Shown piece by piece: positions 17,880 through 28,614 of a DNA stretch of 64,000 bases. A model generated the notes under the pieces. It was not told where the DNA came from and made no database searches. It saw only the letters and a program-made list of their open reading frames with translations. The DNA lies in NCBI GenBank assembly GCA_003665825.1, contig QPFY01000004.1, forward strand, positions 1,178,001 to 1,242,000. Reading direction: 5' to 3'. A program made the position numbers and the translations under genes. This DNA is from Microbotryum silenes-acaulis. Its lineage: Eukaryota; Basidiomycota; Microbotryomycetes; Microbotryales; Microbotryaceae. Numbering within the stretch: position 1 is the first letter of the stretch; every line of letters starts with the position of its first letter.

Positions 17880-18260
17880 AGGGGGGGAAAGATGGGACCG
17901 AGACCGAAGACGAGGGAGACGAGAGACGAGAGGCGAGAGGCGAGAGCGACCGGAACGGCCGAGAGACCGGGGAAGGGAAAGGTTTCAGGAATCTGAAGCC
18001 GAGGCACGAGAGCCGAAGATGATAGTAAAGATAGTTGGAGAAAGATGAGAAGCGCTAAATGAGCGCGCGCGTGGCAGGATCGAGACGCGCGAGGCGACTA
18101 ATATCAACAACTAGTAACTAATCATAATCGGGAATACGAGTGGGATGAAACAGCAATATATTGACAAAAGGGGCCCAAACCGAGAAACGAGACCGAGTAC
18201 GAGAACGAAACGCTGAGACTGGAGACTGGAGACGAGGCCGAACGAGACTTGAAACACGCA
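17880..18260 (+). repeat. polypurine region with degenerate gagacgag units
   Basis: The plus strand is strongly purine-biased with irregular repeats of gagacgaga/gaggcgag (clearest at 17905-17945 and 18185-18240). It resembles the polypurine tract at 62940-63185. Confidence 0.6.
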
Positions 18261-18595
18261 GAAAGTGAGAACCAGCTAAGATGCTGTATTGGATCCTAGA
18301 AGTGGTCTAGCTAAAAACAAGAAGCAAACTCCCCTCAAACGTTCCGACCATTCAAACCGCTGCGCTCCTTTCATTCCCCTTCACCCCTTCATCCGCGCAT
18401 CCGGCCCGGTCTTCCATTCAAATCCCGCCACATGATTCGTCGCTGACAGTCAAGCCTCGAGTCACCGAAGTACTGAGTTTACCCGGGGCCGCTTAATCGC
18501 TGAGAATTCTGCCGAAACCGGCGTTTTGGCCCTGCCCGAACCGGTGGAACTTGAAACGACTCCCGAACTCGGCCCTCGAAACGACTCCGGAACTC

Positions 18596-18733
18596 GACCC
18601 CGCTAAAATGACCCGAACCCGCTACAACCGCTGCTTCCGACGGGATCCCGAGTACCACAGACCCCGCTAAAATGACCCGAATGACTCGACCCCGCTACAA
18701 CCGCTGCTTCCGACGGGATCCCAAGTACCACAG
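18596..18733. repeat. tandem duplication, two copies of about 65 and 73 bp
   Basis: Copy 1 is 18596-18660 and copy 2 is 18661-18733. Both contain ccccgctaaaatgacccgaa, then cccgctacaaccgctgcttc, then a shared block ending agtaccacag. Copy 2 has an 8-9 base insertion (tgactcgac) and one G-to-A change. A shorter related duplication (aacgactcc-gaactcg) lies just upstream at 18555-18597. Confidence 0.9.
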
Positions 18734-18990
18734 ATCCCGAGGCTCACAGAACGTTGAATTCTTGCTCCACACATCACAGAACAGTGGTTCCAGTAGACTA
18801 GCACGTAACGCAAAGGCCTGATCCGCCACATGGATTGAGCCGTGTCATACCTGGGCAACCCGTTTTGTCGGCGCTCCCTTTGACCACGGTTCGCGATTAT
18901 TCGTTCTAGTGAGCTCACAAATGAAGAAAAGTATAAGCGAACGTGACACGGCTCTTCAAAATGGGGTTTTTCGTTGCAAGTGGGTCTACT

Positions 18991-20459
18991 CTAAGCGAGT
19001 ATGACCAACCCAACCAAGATCCCGAGGAGGCTGGTGGCGGCCGGGGCCAAGTGCTGCTCGCAGCAGAAGCAGGAGTCGTGGACGATGCCGGGGCTGCGTT
19101 AGTCGTCCTCGTTGGGCTGGGGGTGGCGGTAACCGATGGAATCTTCGAATCAGTGGCTGAAGTACCGGGTGCGCTTGCGGACGCAGTAGCCGACACGGTG
19201 TTCTGCGGCTAAAGATGGGGGAGGCGCTGCGCATCAGCACAAGCCATTAGATGCGAACCATGGTTACCTGGTAGTGTCCTCGCGCCAGGAAGAAGGATGG
19301 CTCATCAAAGGGATGGTCGTGATGAACGAACAAGTAGCATTCCACTGGGGTTTCGAATGAGGAAGAACGTCGCGGCAATGTGCTCCAGACCTCCCGCCCT
19401 GGAGGAAAAGCATCCATACGTAGCGATGAGCACCCGAACCGGCGGGAGGCTTGGAATTGCATGATCAAGTCCAGACATTGCAGGTGTTAGCGCCGTGCAT
19501 GTTCCCAGCACACGTGGAGTCAGAAATTGCGACCAATCCAACATAGTCACCGATGCCGTTGCCACTCATGAGGTTGACTGTGAAATTATTCAGGTTTGAG
19601 ACGTTGCTGGCGAGGGCGGGCGCCGTTCGTCAGAGCATAGCAGAAACTACCGTTGAGGTTCGGGTTCCCGCTCAATCCAGGGTCCGCGCAGATGACCGCG
19701 TACAGGCTCGTGAATTTGGTCGTCGTCTTCAGGCGTCGAAACGGAGAGCACCTGTGCGGGTTGACCATCGTCGCGGGCGTACGATTGGCCATTCTGGACT
19801 ACGCCGACCGAACTGACGTATTAGTTGACGTTAAGAAGGGGCTTGGAACTAAGGTTGAAAAAGCCGCCTTGTCTGCGAGCACGACGGAGGTACGGTCGAA
19901 GGCGAATGCCCGAGGGGGGAAAAGCAGTGAGAAGTGCCGAGGACGAGCGACGAAGTGAACTAAAGCCCCTGGTCAGCTGCGACCCGAGACTATCCCGTAG
20001 TACCACCAAGCACATTCCAGTCCAAGAACTGAACTTGATTCGGTCCCGCGTTCCATTGCTCGACTGCCGACATGTCGAGCAAACGGAGAACCGTTCCGGG
20101 GCCCCGAGCTACGACCAGTGCCGCCTACACAGCAAACCCTGGGAGACCCTGGAAATCGAGTCCCGTACTCACGAGGTATTGGCCAGACAACTTTGAGCTC
20201 AATGGGCATCGGCCAAGCCTAGATCAGCAGCACTCGCTTGTGGTGAGCATGTGCGAGACGCAGGCAATGAAACGCGCCCAGAGTCCCAGTCATTTTTGCA
20301 ATCGCCATTCATCCAAGTGGGATACCGAGCGTCAATAAATGGATCTCGGGCGAGCCGCCGTGCCTCTTCTGCCTGACCTGTATCTGATGCGAAGAATTGT
20401 TCTCGCGAACCTGGGCACTGCGATGAGGCTGCCCAGAAGGCGGTGGCGACGAGCTTCAT
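18991..20459 (-). pseudogene. decayed paralogue of the PEBP-family GPI protein
   Basis: Segments align in order with the intact neighbour but the frame is broken repeatedly. GGFFNLSSKPLLNVN is cut by TAA at 19823-19821, then continues YVSSVGVVQNGQSY, matching LLTVN-YAGGAGVIENGKDY of the intact gene. The frame then changes to LYAVICADPGLSG; NLNNFTVNL leads into a TGA at 19467-19465; the diagnostic KPPAGSGAHRYVWMLFLQ follows; and a further change leads to HPFDEPSFFLARGHYQ. The Ser/Thr-rich tail (19195-19050) and the hydrophobic GPI-type tail (ATSLLGILVGLVILA, stop at 18993-18991) are in different frames. A possible signal-peptide exon starts at 20459 (MKLVATAFWAAS), but the 5' end is uncertain. 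Some changes could hide short introns, but at least two in-frame stops and the tail shift argue for decay. Confidence 0.75.
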
Positions 20460-20658
20460 GGAGAAGAAAGAGAAAAAAATTGCGAGTTTTGCAAGACGGG
20501 AAGACGCCGCGACTACCATGCGGAAAATTGGTGAAGGGCGAACCGGGGGGCCCGAGCGCGCGCGAAGCTAGCTGACTAAGTAAATTGGGGCCAACGAGAT
20601 CGAGTCTCGCGGCCAGACACCCCCGTCATGTGTTCATGGTCGAAACGGACGCACGCGA

Positions 20659-22033
20659 TCAAAGAAGGGTGAACATGGCCAACAGACCCGCGACGGCGCC
20701 AAAGACCCAAGTCGCCGTCAGTTGGTTGGAGCCCGAGCGGGCCGAGGTGGTCGTTGCGCTGGCAGGAGCCGAGGTGGTCGAGCCACCGGAACCGGTCGAA
20801 GTCGGGCTTGATGATCCCGTGCGAGTGGAAGCAGGCGTGGTCTATGAGGAAGGACAGGCGAGGCCAGGGAGAAAACAATAAGCGCGATATCAGCGCGACT
20901 GCTGCCGGTCTTGCGCCCCGCTCGCGCGCGCGCACATCAAAACACAGGGGGTTACTCACTGCCGGGGCCGTCGTCACGACAGATCCAGTGGGGGTACCGG
21001 ACGCAGTGACGGTGAAAAAGGACGCGGCGACGAGCTGCAGTCCACCGGCTTCGGAGACATAGGACGAGACGTTCCAGTGACCCGGAGAAGTGCCCGCAGT
21101 CGAAAGGTTAGCGGGAGCCTTGAAACCAGACTGCGAACGGCGGTTAAGCAGTTTGGGAATGGGGTGTTCAGTCCTCATTTTGGCAAGACAACGCGACTGA
21201 ATAATTGAAAGAAGACGTACACCTTGCACCAAGAGCATCCAAGCATATCGGTGCGTTCCCGAACCGGTCAGAGGTCCCGGGCCAGCGTAGGAGGTGATGA
21301 CGGTGCCGCCCGAGACGGCAAATTGGTCGGTGCCGTTCGCAGCGGCGGTGGCACCGTTGCTGAGATAGTGGCGGTAGTTGCCTTGCTTGTCGGGATCACC
21401 GAGACTCGAGGCATCGGCGAGGATGAGTGTATAGGCCCTTCCGGCGCCGAGCGTGGTGGCCGAAGCCGCCGGCTCAAAGTTGATGGTCGGAAGCTTGGAG
21501 ACCTGAGCGGCGGTATAGTCTTTGCCGTTCTCGATCACGCCTGCACCACCGGCGTAGTTGACCGTCAAGAGGGCCGTGGCGTTGAGCTCAAGCCCGAAGC
21601 CGGCGAGACTGCGGTAAAAAGTCCATAGAGGCGAGCGCGTCAGTTCGGGGTCCGAGCGCGTTGGAGCGCCCGCAAAGCTGGGTTCGCGCGTGCCTGTCGT
21701 CTCGTCCCAAAGCCCAAAGAGAGTTGGACGACCCGATCCCCAAGCACAGAAAGTCACTCACGTGTCCAAGCCAAAGCCCGAATTGTCCCAGCCCTGGTCG
21801 ACAAGGTCCAGAGCCGTGGCAGAAGCCTGTCAAAGGTTGGCCAGGTTCGAGGTTGCGCGAGGGAAAGCCAATGGGAGCGACGCGTGACAAGAGGACCGTC
21901 GGTCAGCCAACAAAGTCGACCCCAATCACTTTCAAGGACAGCGAACAGAGAAGCACACGAAATGCGCACTGACCTGGGCCGAGACGTGGGATGCAGCGAA
22001 TGCCGTGATAAATGCGGCGATAGAGATGAACAT
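20659..22033 (-). CDS. secreted GPI-anchored PEBP-family protein
   Basis: Phosphatidylethanolamine-binding-protein fold at the cell surface; ligand unknown. Five exons: 22033-21974, 21826-21762, 21608-21221, 21130-20960, 20841-20659 (288 residues). Exon 1 is a signal peptide (MFISIAAFITAFAASHVSAQ). PEBP motifs: AYTLILADASSLGDP for the ligand-binding D-P region, GPGPLTGSGTHRYAWMLLVQ for the GxHRY signature, and GHWNVSSYVSEAG near the C-terminal helix. The GxHRY block and the helix are split by an intron. The last exon encodes a Ser/Thr/Gly-rich stalk and a hydrophobic tail (TWVFGAVAGLLAMFTLL) ending at the stop, typical of a GPI-attachment signal. A decayed copy lies 200 bp downstream. Confidence 0.87.
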
Positions 22034-22771
22034 GATTGATGAGAATGGTGTGCGGATGGAAAGGGGGACGAGACGAACACATGAGCGCACCGATCGAATT
22101 GGCGACCGCTCTTAGCTGCTCTTAGTAGCTCTTAGCCCGCTCTTTCGGGGGAGCAGCTCCGGAATGTTTGTGCCAAGGCCCACATGGCACATCAAAACAG
22201 CCGTGGCGCTGTCTCTCAACTTTTTGTGGATGTTGCCAGCGGAAGGAAAAACTGCCAAACAAGGATAGGTGACACAGAGAGAAGTAGTTTTGGGCATGCA
22301 GTTGAGAGACAGATCATCGGCTGATTCCGCACATTTTCATCTGGAACAGAGTCTGGTCACGTGATCGTTCGGTGGGTCTTCGCCGTGTGACAATTCCGAG
22401 CATGTGTCATCTCGTGTCCAGCCAACAACAGACCTTGTTAGGTACTTGCTTGACCACGCACAACTACTAGCTCGAATTAGCAAGCGATTCCTCCGACGAA
22501 GCCGCGTCGGAGATCGAACTGGAACACCGGCGTGGACCCCACTGGCAGGCCGGTAGTATCAGTAGTCGAGCCTGAAAGATCGGGAGCGGTCTCGCTTCGG
22601 CTGCCGAAATCCGAGCCTTACGTAGGTAGCTCACGCTTTAAACTGCGAAGTCAAAAGTGTCCATCCGAATGGTTTTGGTGGAGGTGTGATGAGATCATGG
22701 GTATTACAACCGATCTTTTCTTCTCTTCGAGTTGCTCTTCTATACTATCACAATCAAGCAGTGGTGACCCT
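22034..22771. other. intergenic region with tcttag repeats
   Basis: 738 bp. gctcttag occurs three times at 22110-22137 next to tagcccgctctt. A tcacgtgatc palindrome-like E-box lies near 22356-22365. No gene is seen. Confidence 0.4.
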
Positions 22772-24725
22772 TTAACCCGCTCGTCGGGCCATGTCAATCA
22801 CCTTCCACCCGCCCGTGACCTTGTTGTCCAACTCCTCGTCGACCCTCGTCAGCACGGCGACGTAACCGACCTGCTCAATCTTGTTCTCGTCTCCGACGGC
22901 GAGTTTACCCGTCGTGATGTCACGGTAAGCGAGGATCTCCTGCGTGCGCCAGGCGACAACAAATACGTGTAGGTCGTTCTCCAAGATCTTGGCCGACATG
23001 ATCTGTCGCGCGACAAGCCAGTCAAGAATAAAAGATCAGCGCCTGCCAAGGTTAGCGAGGTCAACAACTTTCGACGTACGTCAAGATTCCGGATGTCCAG
23101 GACACGAGATTCGGAAACCAGTGTGGGTGAGATGGTTCCTTGCAGTGTGGCCATCAGCACGTTGTACGTCTGCAGCCAATATCTCGAGTCAGCGACCCTT
23201 GGCACAAGGGGACGTATTCTCTGTCCCTCATCTCGGCGGAAAACTCACTGCCTCGGAACACCACGCCTTCAATGTGGGCTGGTCACCGTTCACGTACGCA
23301 TCGACTAGCTCGGGCACGATGTACTCCCTCAGTTCCCTCAAGAAACCCTCGGTCGTGAACGACGGATCGAGCTCCTTGACCCACTTCGCAACTTTGGCGG
23401 TCTCGGTCTCGTCAAAGAAGCGCCCGATCGCGGACGTGACCGTTCGCATCGAAGAGACGAACGGGTTCTCGGACTCGGTGTAGGCGTGCGACAGGGAGGA
23501 AAAGGCGTCTGCGACAGGTTTCGGGGTGATGGACGCGAACCGGGACTTCTTCTCCACATTCGCGGTGGCGTGTAATGTCACTGCTTGTCCGGCTCTGTGT
23601 TTTGTTGTCGGTCCGCATGCTGTCAGTTCTTGGTCCGTTTCCCCCAGCAGGTCACAAGCTCGCGTCATCACTCACAAAGGATCTTCCTCGACCTTGGGTC
23701 TCCTCGCGGCCAGTCCCTGTTGACCCGATTTACCGGCCTTTTCCAATCTCGCCTCCCTTCTCCTCCGCCTCGCGTCCTTTTCAATGTACCCGCCATGCTG
23801 CACGTTGTTGGCCGCACTGTCGATCGCCTCGGAGATCTCCGACGCGACGGCCTTGTACGCCTCGGTCTTTCGCAGCGGCTCGGATGCCGTCATTGCCGCA
23901 TCTCCCACGACCCTGGCCGAGGCCGAGATCTGTCACCGCGCAAGTGGGGCAGGAGCGATGAATATGATAATACGGGACGGTCAAAGGTGGAACTAAGGGG
24001 AGACCTACAGCCCTTCCGGCGGACTTGACGAAAGCGTTCTCCTCCATAGTCTTGATCGTGTGCGTGATCGCATCATTGACGTTGACGCCGGCCTTTTTGA
24101 GCTCCCTTGCTGCCGCCGCCAGTTTGGGGTTGTTTTCAATCGAAGCTTGCAACTGTACCCATGGGAGAAATACGGAGCAGGTCACGGTCAGAACGATAGG
24201 TCCACCCGGGCGATGGAGCCGAGCCCTAACAGGCTGCCGGGCACTCACCCTCGCTCGCTCGTACAGCTCCTTGGTCTTCCTCATGGCCTCCGAGTCCTGC
24301 ACCTTGGACGCCTCGCCCTGCAGCTGCTTGACCGAGTCCTGCCACTCTCGGTTCTTCCTCACTTCGGCGCGGAGCACATCGACAAACGCCTGGAACGGCG
24401 ATCGGCCTGGCACGGTCGTGTCGACGGGCTCTTCGGCCTTGGCGTGCTCCTTTTGGTCTTTTTGCTTGCCGTTGTCATTTCCGGTACTGCTGCTGTCGGT
24501 CGACGACGACGACGAGGTGTGGGGCTCCTGGGGCTTGGCCGGATCGAACGAGCGAGTCGTCGTCGAGAAGCTGCTGCTCGCACTCGCACTCGCACTTGCT
24601 CCGACGGCCTGCCTTCGCATCGACGATGGGGTGGATGGCATGAGCAACGAAGACGTTGAGGTCCGGGAAGGCCTCGACCTCGATCGGACTGCGACATGAG
24701 CTACTCGAACGGCGGCGGACTTCAT
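22772..24725 (-). CDS. TIM44: mitochondrial import inner-membrane translocase subunit Tim44
   Basis: Peripheral matrix-side subunit that tethers mtHsp70 to the TIM23 channel. Six exons: 24725-24249, 24152-24009, 23929-23676, 23594-23249, 23169-23080, 23002-22772 (513 residues). The start MKSAAVRVAHVAVRSRSR is Arg-rich and amphipathic, fitting a mitochondrial presequence. It is followed by a Ser/Ala-rich linker, then the coiled helical N-domain (FVDVLRAEVRKNREWQDSVK, LYERAR). AGQAVTLHATANVE and the C-terminal cystatin-like membrane-binding domain follow: FDETETAKVAKWVKELDPSF, FLRELREYIVPELVDAYVNG, ATLQGTISPTLVSESRVLDI, TGGWKVIDMARRAG. Every intron keeps the family alignment. Confidence 0.93.
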
Positions 24726-25026
24726 GCTGGGCTGTGTCGTCGATGATGTGGTTTCGAGTTGGTGAGCGAGCACGAGCAGACAGAGCGGCCGATCCGCACC
24801 CGGCCGCGAAACTCGCAGAGCCCGGCCGCGCTCTGCCGCGCTATTAGTCGCCCTCGCTTGCGACGCCATCAGACGCCGTCCCCGGCCCGCGCCGCTGTCG
24901 AGTTCATTTTCAAGGCAACGCATCGAAAAACCCGTGTTTGGTACAACAATATGCGGAGGCTACACGTAAAACCCTCTCAAAGCAACTGATGCAATCGGGA
25001 AGCCTGGAATTCGACCCAAAGCCAAT
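24726..25026. other. TIM44 upstream / BRCT gene downstream spacer
   Basis: 301 bp. The part next to TIM44 is GC-rich with ccggccgcg words near 24795-24835; the part next to the BRCT stop is AT-richer. No gene is seen. Confidence 0.35.
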
Positions 25027-26891
25027 TTACTTGCGCCGGCCAGCCTTCTTCGCCGCCACCAACAGCGCCCTCGGCGAATCTGGTCGGGGCGAACCGCGGA
25101 TGGTCAAGTCGGCCGCGATAATCGGGTCGCTGGTGTTGATCGAGAGATCGCCTGCTGGGTCGGCATCAGACGAAGGCGAAGCAGTCGTCGGTGTCACCAG
25201 TCGTGCACGATCAAAGTCGTATCCAATTCGAAGCTCACCCGCTGGGAAATCAGACTCGTTGAGGGGCCTGCCGAGTGATGGACCATGATAAGGAATCAGC
25301 GAGATCCTCAGGAGCATCAAACGACAGCAACTCACGATGTGGCACGTCGGCGCTGGTCGCCGGCACCCTGATCCTCGTCATGGGTTCTGTTGCTTCCTCT
25401 GCCACCTGTATCTGGGCCCACATCGTCGTCTTCAATCTCCTCCACTTGCTCTGGCGCAGCAGCACTGTCCTCCCCTCGTCTCGGATAGGCACCGATCTCG
25501 GCCTCGCGCCGTCTCAAAGGAACTATGGTCCTCGTGTCACTCCACACCACGGGTCTCGTATCACCGACGTGGAATCGATCCCAGTACGGCAGCGGTCGCC
25601 CCGCCTTAATGCTCTGTTCAATCCAATCGTTGCCGACGACCTTGACGACCGGTCCTAACTCCTCGATGGCGACCCCACTTGGGCCCAACATAGCGAGCAC
25701 GCTCTGGAACGTGACCTCGCCCCGCCCCGACAGGTACAGAGGGATGACGTGCGTCGTCCAACCATAACTGGCCGCCAGTGCCCTCGATTCTTCAGATTCG
25801 ATCAAAGGCGCATCGGGGGGCGAGGCGACAAAGTGCTCGGGTCGCACCAAGGTCGCACCCTGTATCCTGACGCGACCCATCCACCTTTGGAGTTGCATAT
25901 CGATGCGATTTCGCAAGCCTCTGCTCGAGGCACCCGACGCAGGGTACGGGTTGACGAACGCGATGCGACAACCGAGCAAAGGTTGGTCGCCCGGTTTCAT
26001 CAGGTCGTGTTCTTCGAGGTAATCGAGGTAGTCGGTGATGGTGGGGAATTTTTTGGCGAGTTTCTGGTGATCGCTGATTTTGAGCGTGTTCGTGTGCGCT
26101 TGCTCGAGTGAGGGGCGAGGTTTCGCCTTGGCCCCTTTCTTTTTCGGCCCCGGTTCCGGGGCCTGAGCGGGGCAGGGCGCTTGCGGTGGACGGGGAGGCG
26201 GAGGGGGAGGAGGGATTAGCTGGTGGGGTCCCCTGCGTCGCAGTTGGGGTGGTCCTGTGGCTAGTGCCGGCCGTGGTGCCGACGCGGAGTCGCTGGCGTC
26301 GGTCGGACGCGCCCCGCGCGCACGTATAAGGGGTTCGCCAGACTCAGACGACTCCGATGCGACGCTGGCCGCAGCGAGTTGGCGGCTCGATCTCTTGGGT
26401 GGGCTCATGTTGGTGGTATTGGTATTGAAGGGCCTAACATTCGTGATCGTCGATGCTTCATCGCTCGTTTGCGATGACTTGGGCACAGGGGGTGCTAGCT
26501 GCGGCTTGCTCGTCTCAGCCAGACCTCGCTCGCCCGAGGGCGACACGGGTTGATGACGATCACTCTTGAGCTCGGCAGTGATGACGCGATCGACTCTCCT
26601 CCGCTTCGCTGGTGGTGACGAGGGTGGTCTGATGGTGGTACCCACCCTTGCACCGGCGGGGGCTTGCTCCGGCAGTCGTGGTGGCACGGTCGATCGCGCG
26701 TCATGCAGCGGCTGCTCGACATCGCTTCCATCGCCACCGTCACCATCCGGGTCGGTGCGCAGCATAAGTTGTTCGAGCTCGTGCCATTCGGTGGCGAACT
26801 GCCTCTCTTCCGGGTGTCGGAGCGTGTTGATGAAGCCGGGAACGAACACGGGGTGTCGACGCGACGACGACGACGACGACTGAGCCTGCAT
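25027..26891 (-). CDS. BRCT-domain protein, probable nuclear DNA-repair factor
   Basis: Exons 26891-25336 and 25267-25027 (598 residues), joined in frame as ATS-PLNESDFPAGEL. The N-terminus MQAQSSSSSSRRHPVFVPGF precedes a ~270-residue disordered region with poly-Pro and basic clusters (PAKRRRVDR and KKKGAKAKPR, possible nuclear signals). Residues ~300-445 form a BRCT-like domain: LLGCRIAFVNPYPASG at the first strand, DMQLQRWMGRVRIQGA, ESRALAASYGWTTHVI, and VVGNDWIEQSIKAGR with the conserved Trp of the third helix. I see no polymerase or nuclease domain, so it is not a full-length DNA polymerase lambda/mu. The C-terminal end is basic (AAKKAGRRK). Function beyond phosphopeptide or protein binding is unknown. 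It is divergent from the Msr gene. Confidence 0.75.
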
Positions 26892-27270
26892 TGCGGGTGT
26901 CCAGGGGCGATCAGATCAAGTCCTGGCCGTGCTCGGATGGGTTCGAGCGCGTCGAGGGAAGACACCGTGTCATGCCATCGAAGCTGGAGCGTATGGGTCG
27001 TGGGGTGTGGCGAGGGGCGCGGAGATGGAGGTGGAGATCATCGGCGGGGCTACCGGGCGCGTGCTAATCGAGGACGGTCCGTGCGCCCCAACGGAGGCCG
27101 AGTCGAAGAGGATGACTAATGAGAGCTCCTTCCCCGCGGGCCGATCGCCGACGGCAACAGGTGCCAGGTCTCGTCTCGTACGAGCTGTGCCTCTGCAGTG
27201 CTCTTCCTTTCTCACCGCCTCAACCCGCCTACCCTTTCACGCTCCCAGCTCACTCTTTGGCTCTCTCTGC
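26892..27270. promoter_or_regulatory. divergent promoter region (BRCT / Msr)
   Basis: 379 bp separating two divergent start codons, so both promoters must lie here. It becomes pyrimidine-rich (ctctttggctctctctgc) just before the Msr ATG. No TATA box is evident. Confidence 0.4.
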
Positions 27271-28424
27271 ATGCTCAGTCGCCTCTTGAGCTCAAGCCTC
27301 CGATCGCGCCCCCGCCAACTGCTGCTGCTCTCGACCGTGACCCCGGCCCTGGCTTTGAGCTACTACTACGCCACCAGCCACCCTTCCACCACCTCATCGT
27401 TCTCCAAACTGGGTAACACATTCAGCACCTCGAGCAGGATGGCCAAGGATCAACCCACGCCAGAGTCCTACCCCAAGGCAAGCACCGGAAATCACTCGAT
27501 CCCCGCGCCTGAAGCCCTGAAGCGAGCTGACTCCGCTCGTGGTGGGGCGCTCTCTCTCTGACCAACAGGGCAAGTCCGATGCGGAGTGGCAGGCACAGCT
27601 CAGCTCGGAGCAGTTCCGGGTCAGTGCATCATCAACCCTCGGTCCATGGCTTCATTGCCAGAGTATGAAACTCCCGTTCTCACCCTGCGCTGGACACCAA
27701 CAGATTCTTCGCAAAAAGGGCACCGAGATGGCCGGCTCGGGCGAGTTGGACAAGCATTTCGCCGACAAGGGTGTATATGAGTGTGCCGGATGTGGCACTC
27801 CTCTGTGTGAGTTCGCGCGTGGGACCACGTGTACATCACCCGTTCGCTCACCTTCTGCGCCTTCCTTTGCCAGACACCGCCGATACGAAGTTCAAGTCGG
27901 GTTGTGGATGGCCCGCGTTTTTCGACGTCAGTAGTCAAGATCATTCTCTCCTCCGACCAACGTTCACCCCACTTGACTGACGAGGGCCTTACTCTCTCCA
28001 CGATCTGCTCACCTACAAACAGGCCATTCCGGGTGCCGTGACCCGATTCACCGACAAGTCTTGGGGGATGGAACGCACCGAGATCGTATGCTCCAGCTGT
28101 GGTGGTCACCTCGGTCATATTTTCGTACGTCTGCCACCTCTCCGCCACCTCCTTTGCACGCTCAAGCCGACAATCATGCTCGGGGAAACTGACTGACTCG
28201 CGTGATCTCGTACCACTATCTGTTACCTTGCCTGCAGAAAGGAGAAGGGTTCAACACCCCCACCGACGAGCGTGCCTGCGTCAAGTAAGTCGTGCGGGCG
28301 ACTCTGGACGTGTTGAACGAGCCGAACCTGCAGCACTGACCCTCGACGAGATCCCTTCAGCTCCGTATCGATCCGCTTCAACGACAAGATCGAAGGCACG
28401 TACAAGGACCCGCCCAAGATTTAA
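27271..28424 (+). CDS. peptide-methionine (R)-S-oxide reductase (MsrB)
   Basis: Reduces the R-epimer of methionine sulfoxide in proteins using thioredoxin. Seven exons: 27271-27477, 27569-27619, 27704-27806, 27874-27926, 28023-28124, 28238-28284, 28361-28424 (208 residues). The N-terminus MLSRLLSSSLRSRPRQLLLL fits a mitochondrial targeting signal; a second in-frame Met (SRMAKDQPTPE) could start a cytosolic form. Domain features: QFRILRKKGTEM, CAGCGTPL with the first zinc CxxC, FKSGCGWPAFFD, CSSCGGHLGHIF with the second CxxC, and RACVNSVSIRFND, where the family normally has the catalytic Cys (RYCINS) and here has RACVNS with Cys retained. Intron 1 (27478-27568) has a GC donor (AAG|GCAAGC). Confidence 0.95.
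27478..27568 (+). other. GC-AG intron in the Msr gene
   Basis: Donor AAG|GCAAGC, acceptor ccaacag. It joins ESYPK to GKSDAEWQAQLSSEQF in phase 0. No GT donor nearby gives a conserved, open product. Confidence 0.8.
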
Positions 28425-28614
28425 GCACTGTCGATTCCGCTGACAAGAAGGACCCGAGCCTACTCTGTGAACAACTCGAATACTAAGATTCCAACACTCT
28501 GACAATAAATATGTAGTAGTTATACAACGTAAACCCCCGAAACGACGAATCATTCAGAACCTTCCCCCCGCTCAAACCCAGATACCTCCCCGAGCTTCTG
28601 CGGTCAAGCGCCGT

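Larger units (their letters stand above)
16825..18990. other. 2.2 kb gene-poor region
   Basis: GC-rich up to about 17250, then AT-richer. It carries a polypurine stretch (17880-18260) and a tandem duplication (18596-18733), listed separately. Open frames here lack conserved features or believable introns. I call no gene. Confidence 0.45.

Noticed and set aside
25027..26891. DNA polymerase lambda/mu (family X) identity for the BRCT protein
   Set aside because: A BRCT domain is present but no 8-kDa lyase, fingers or palm region follows; the C-terminus is only ~80 residues of unconserved sequence.
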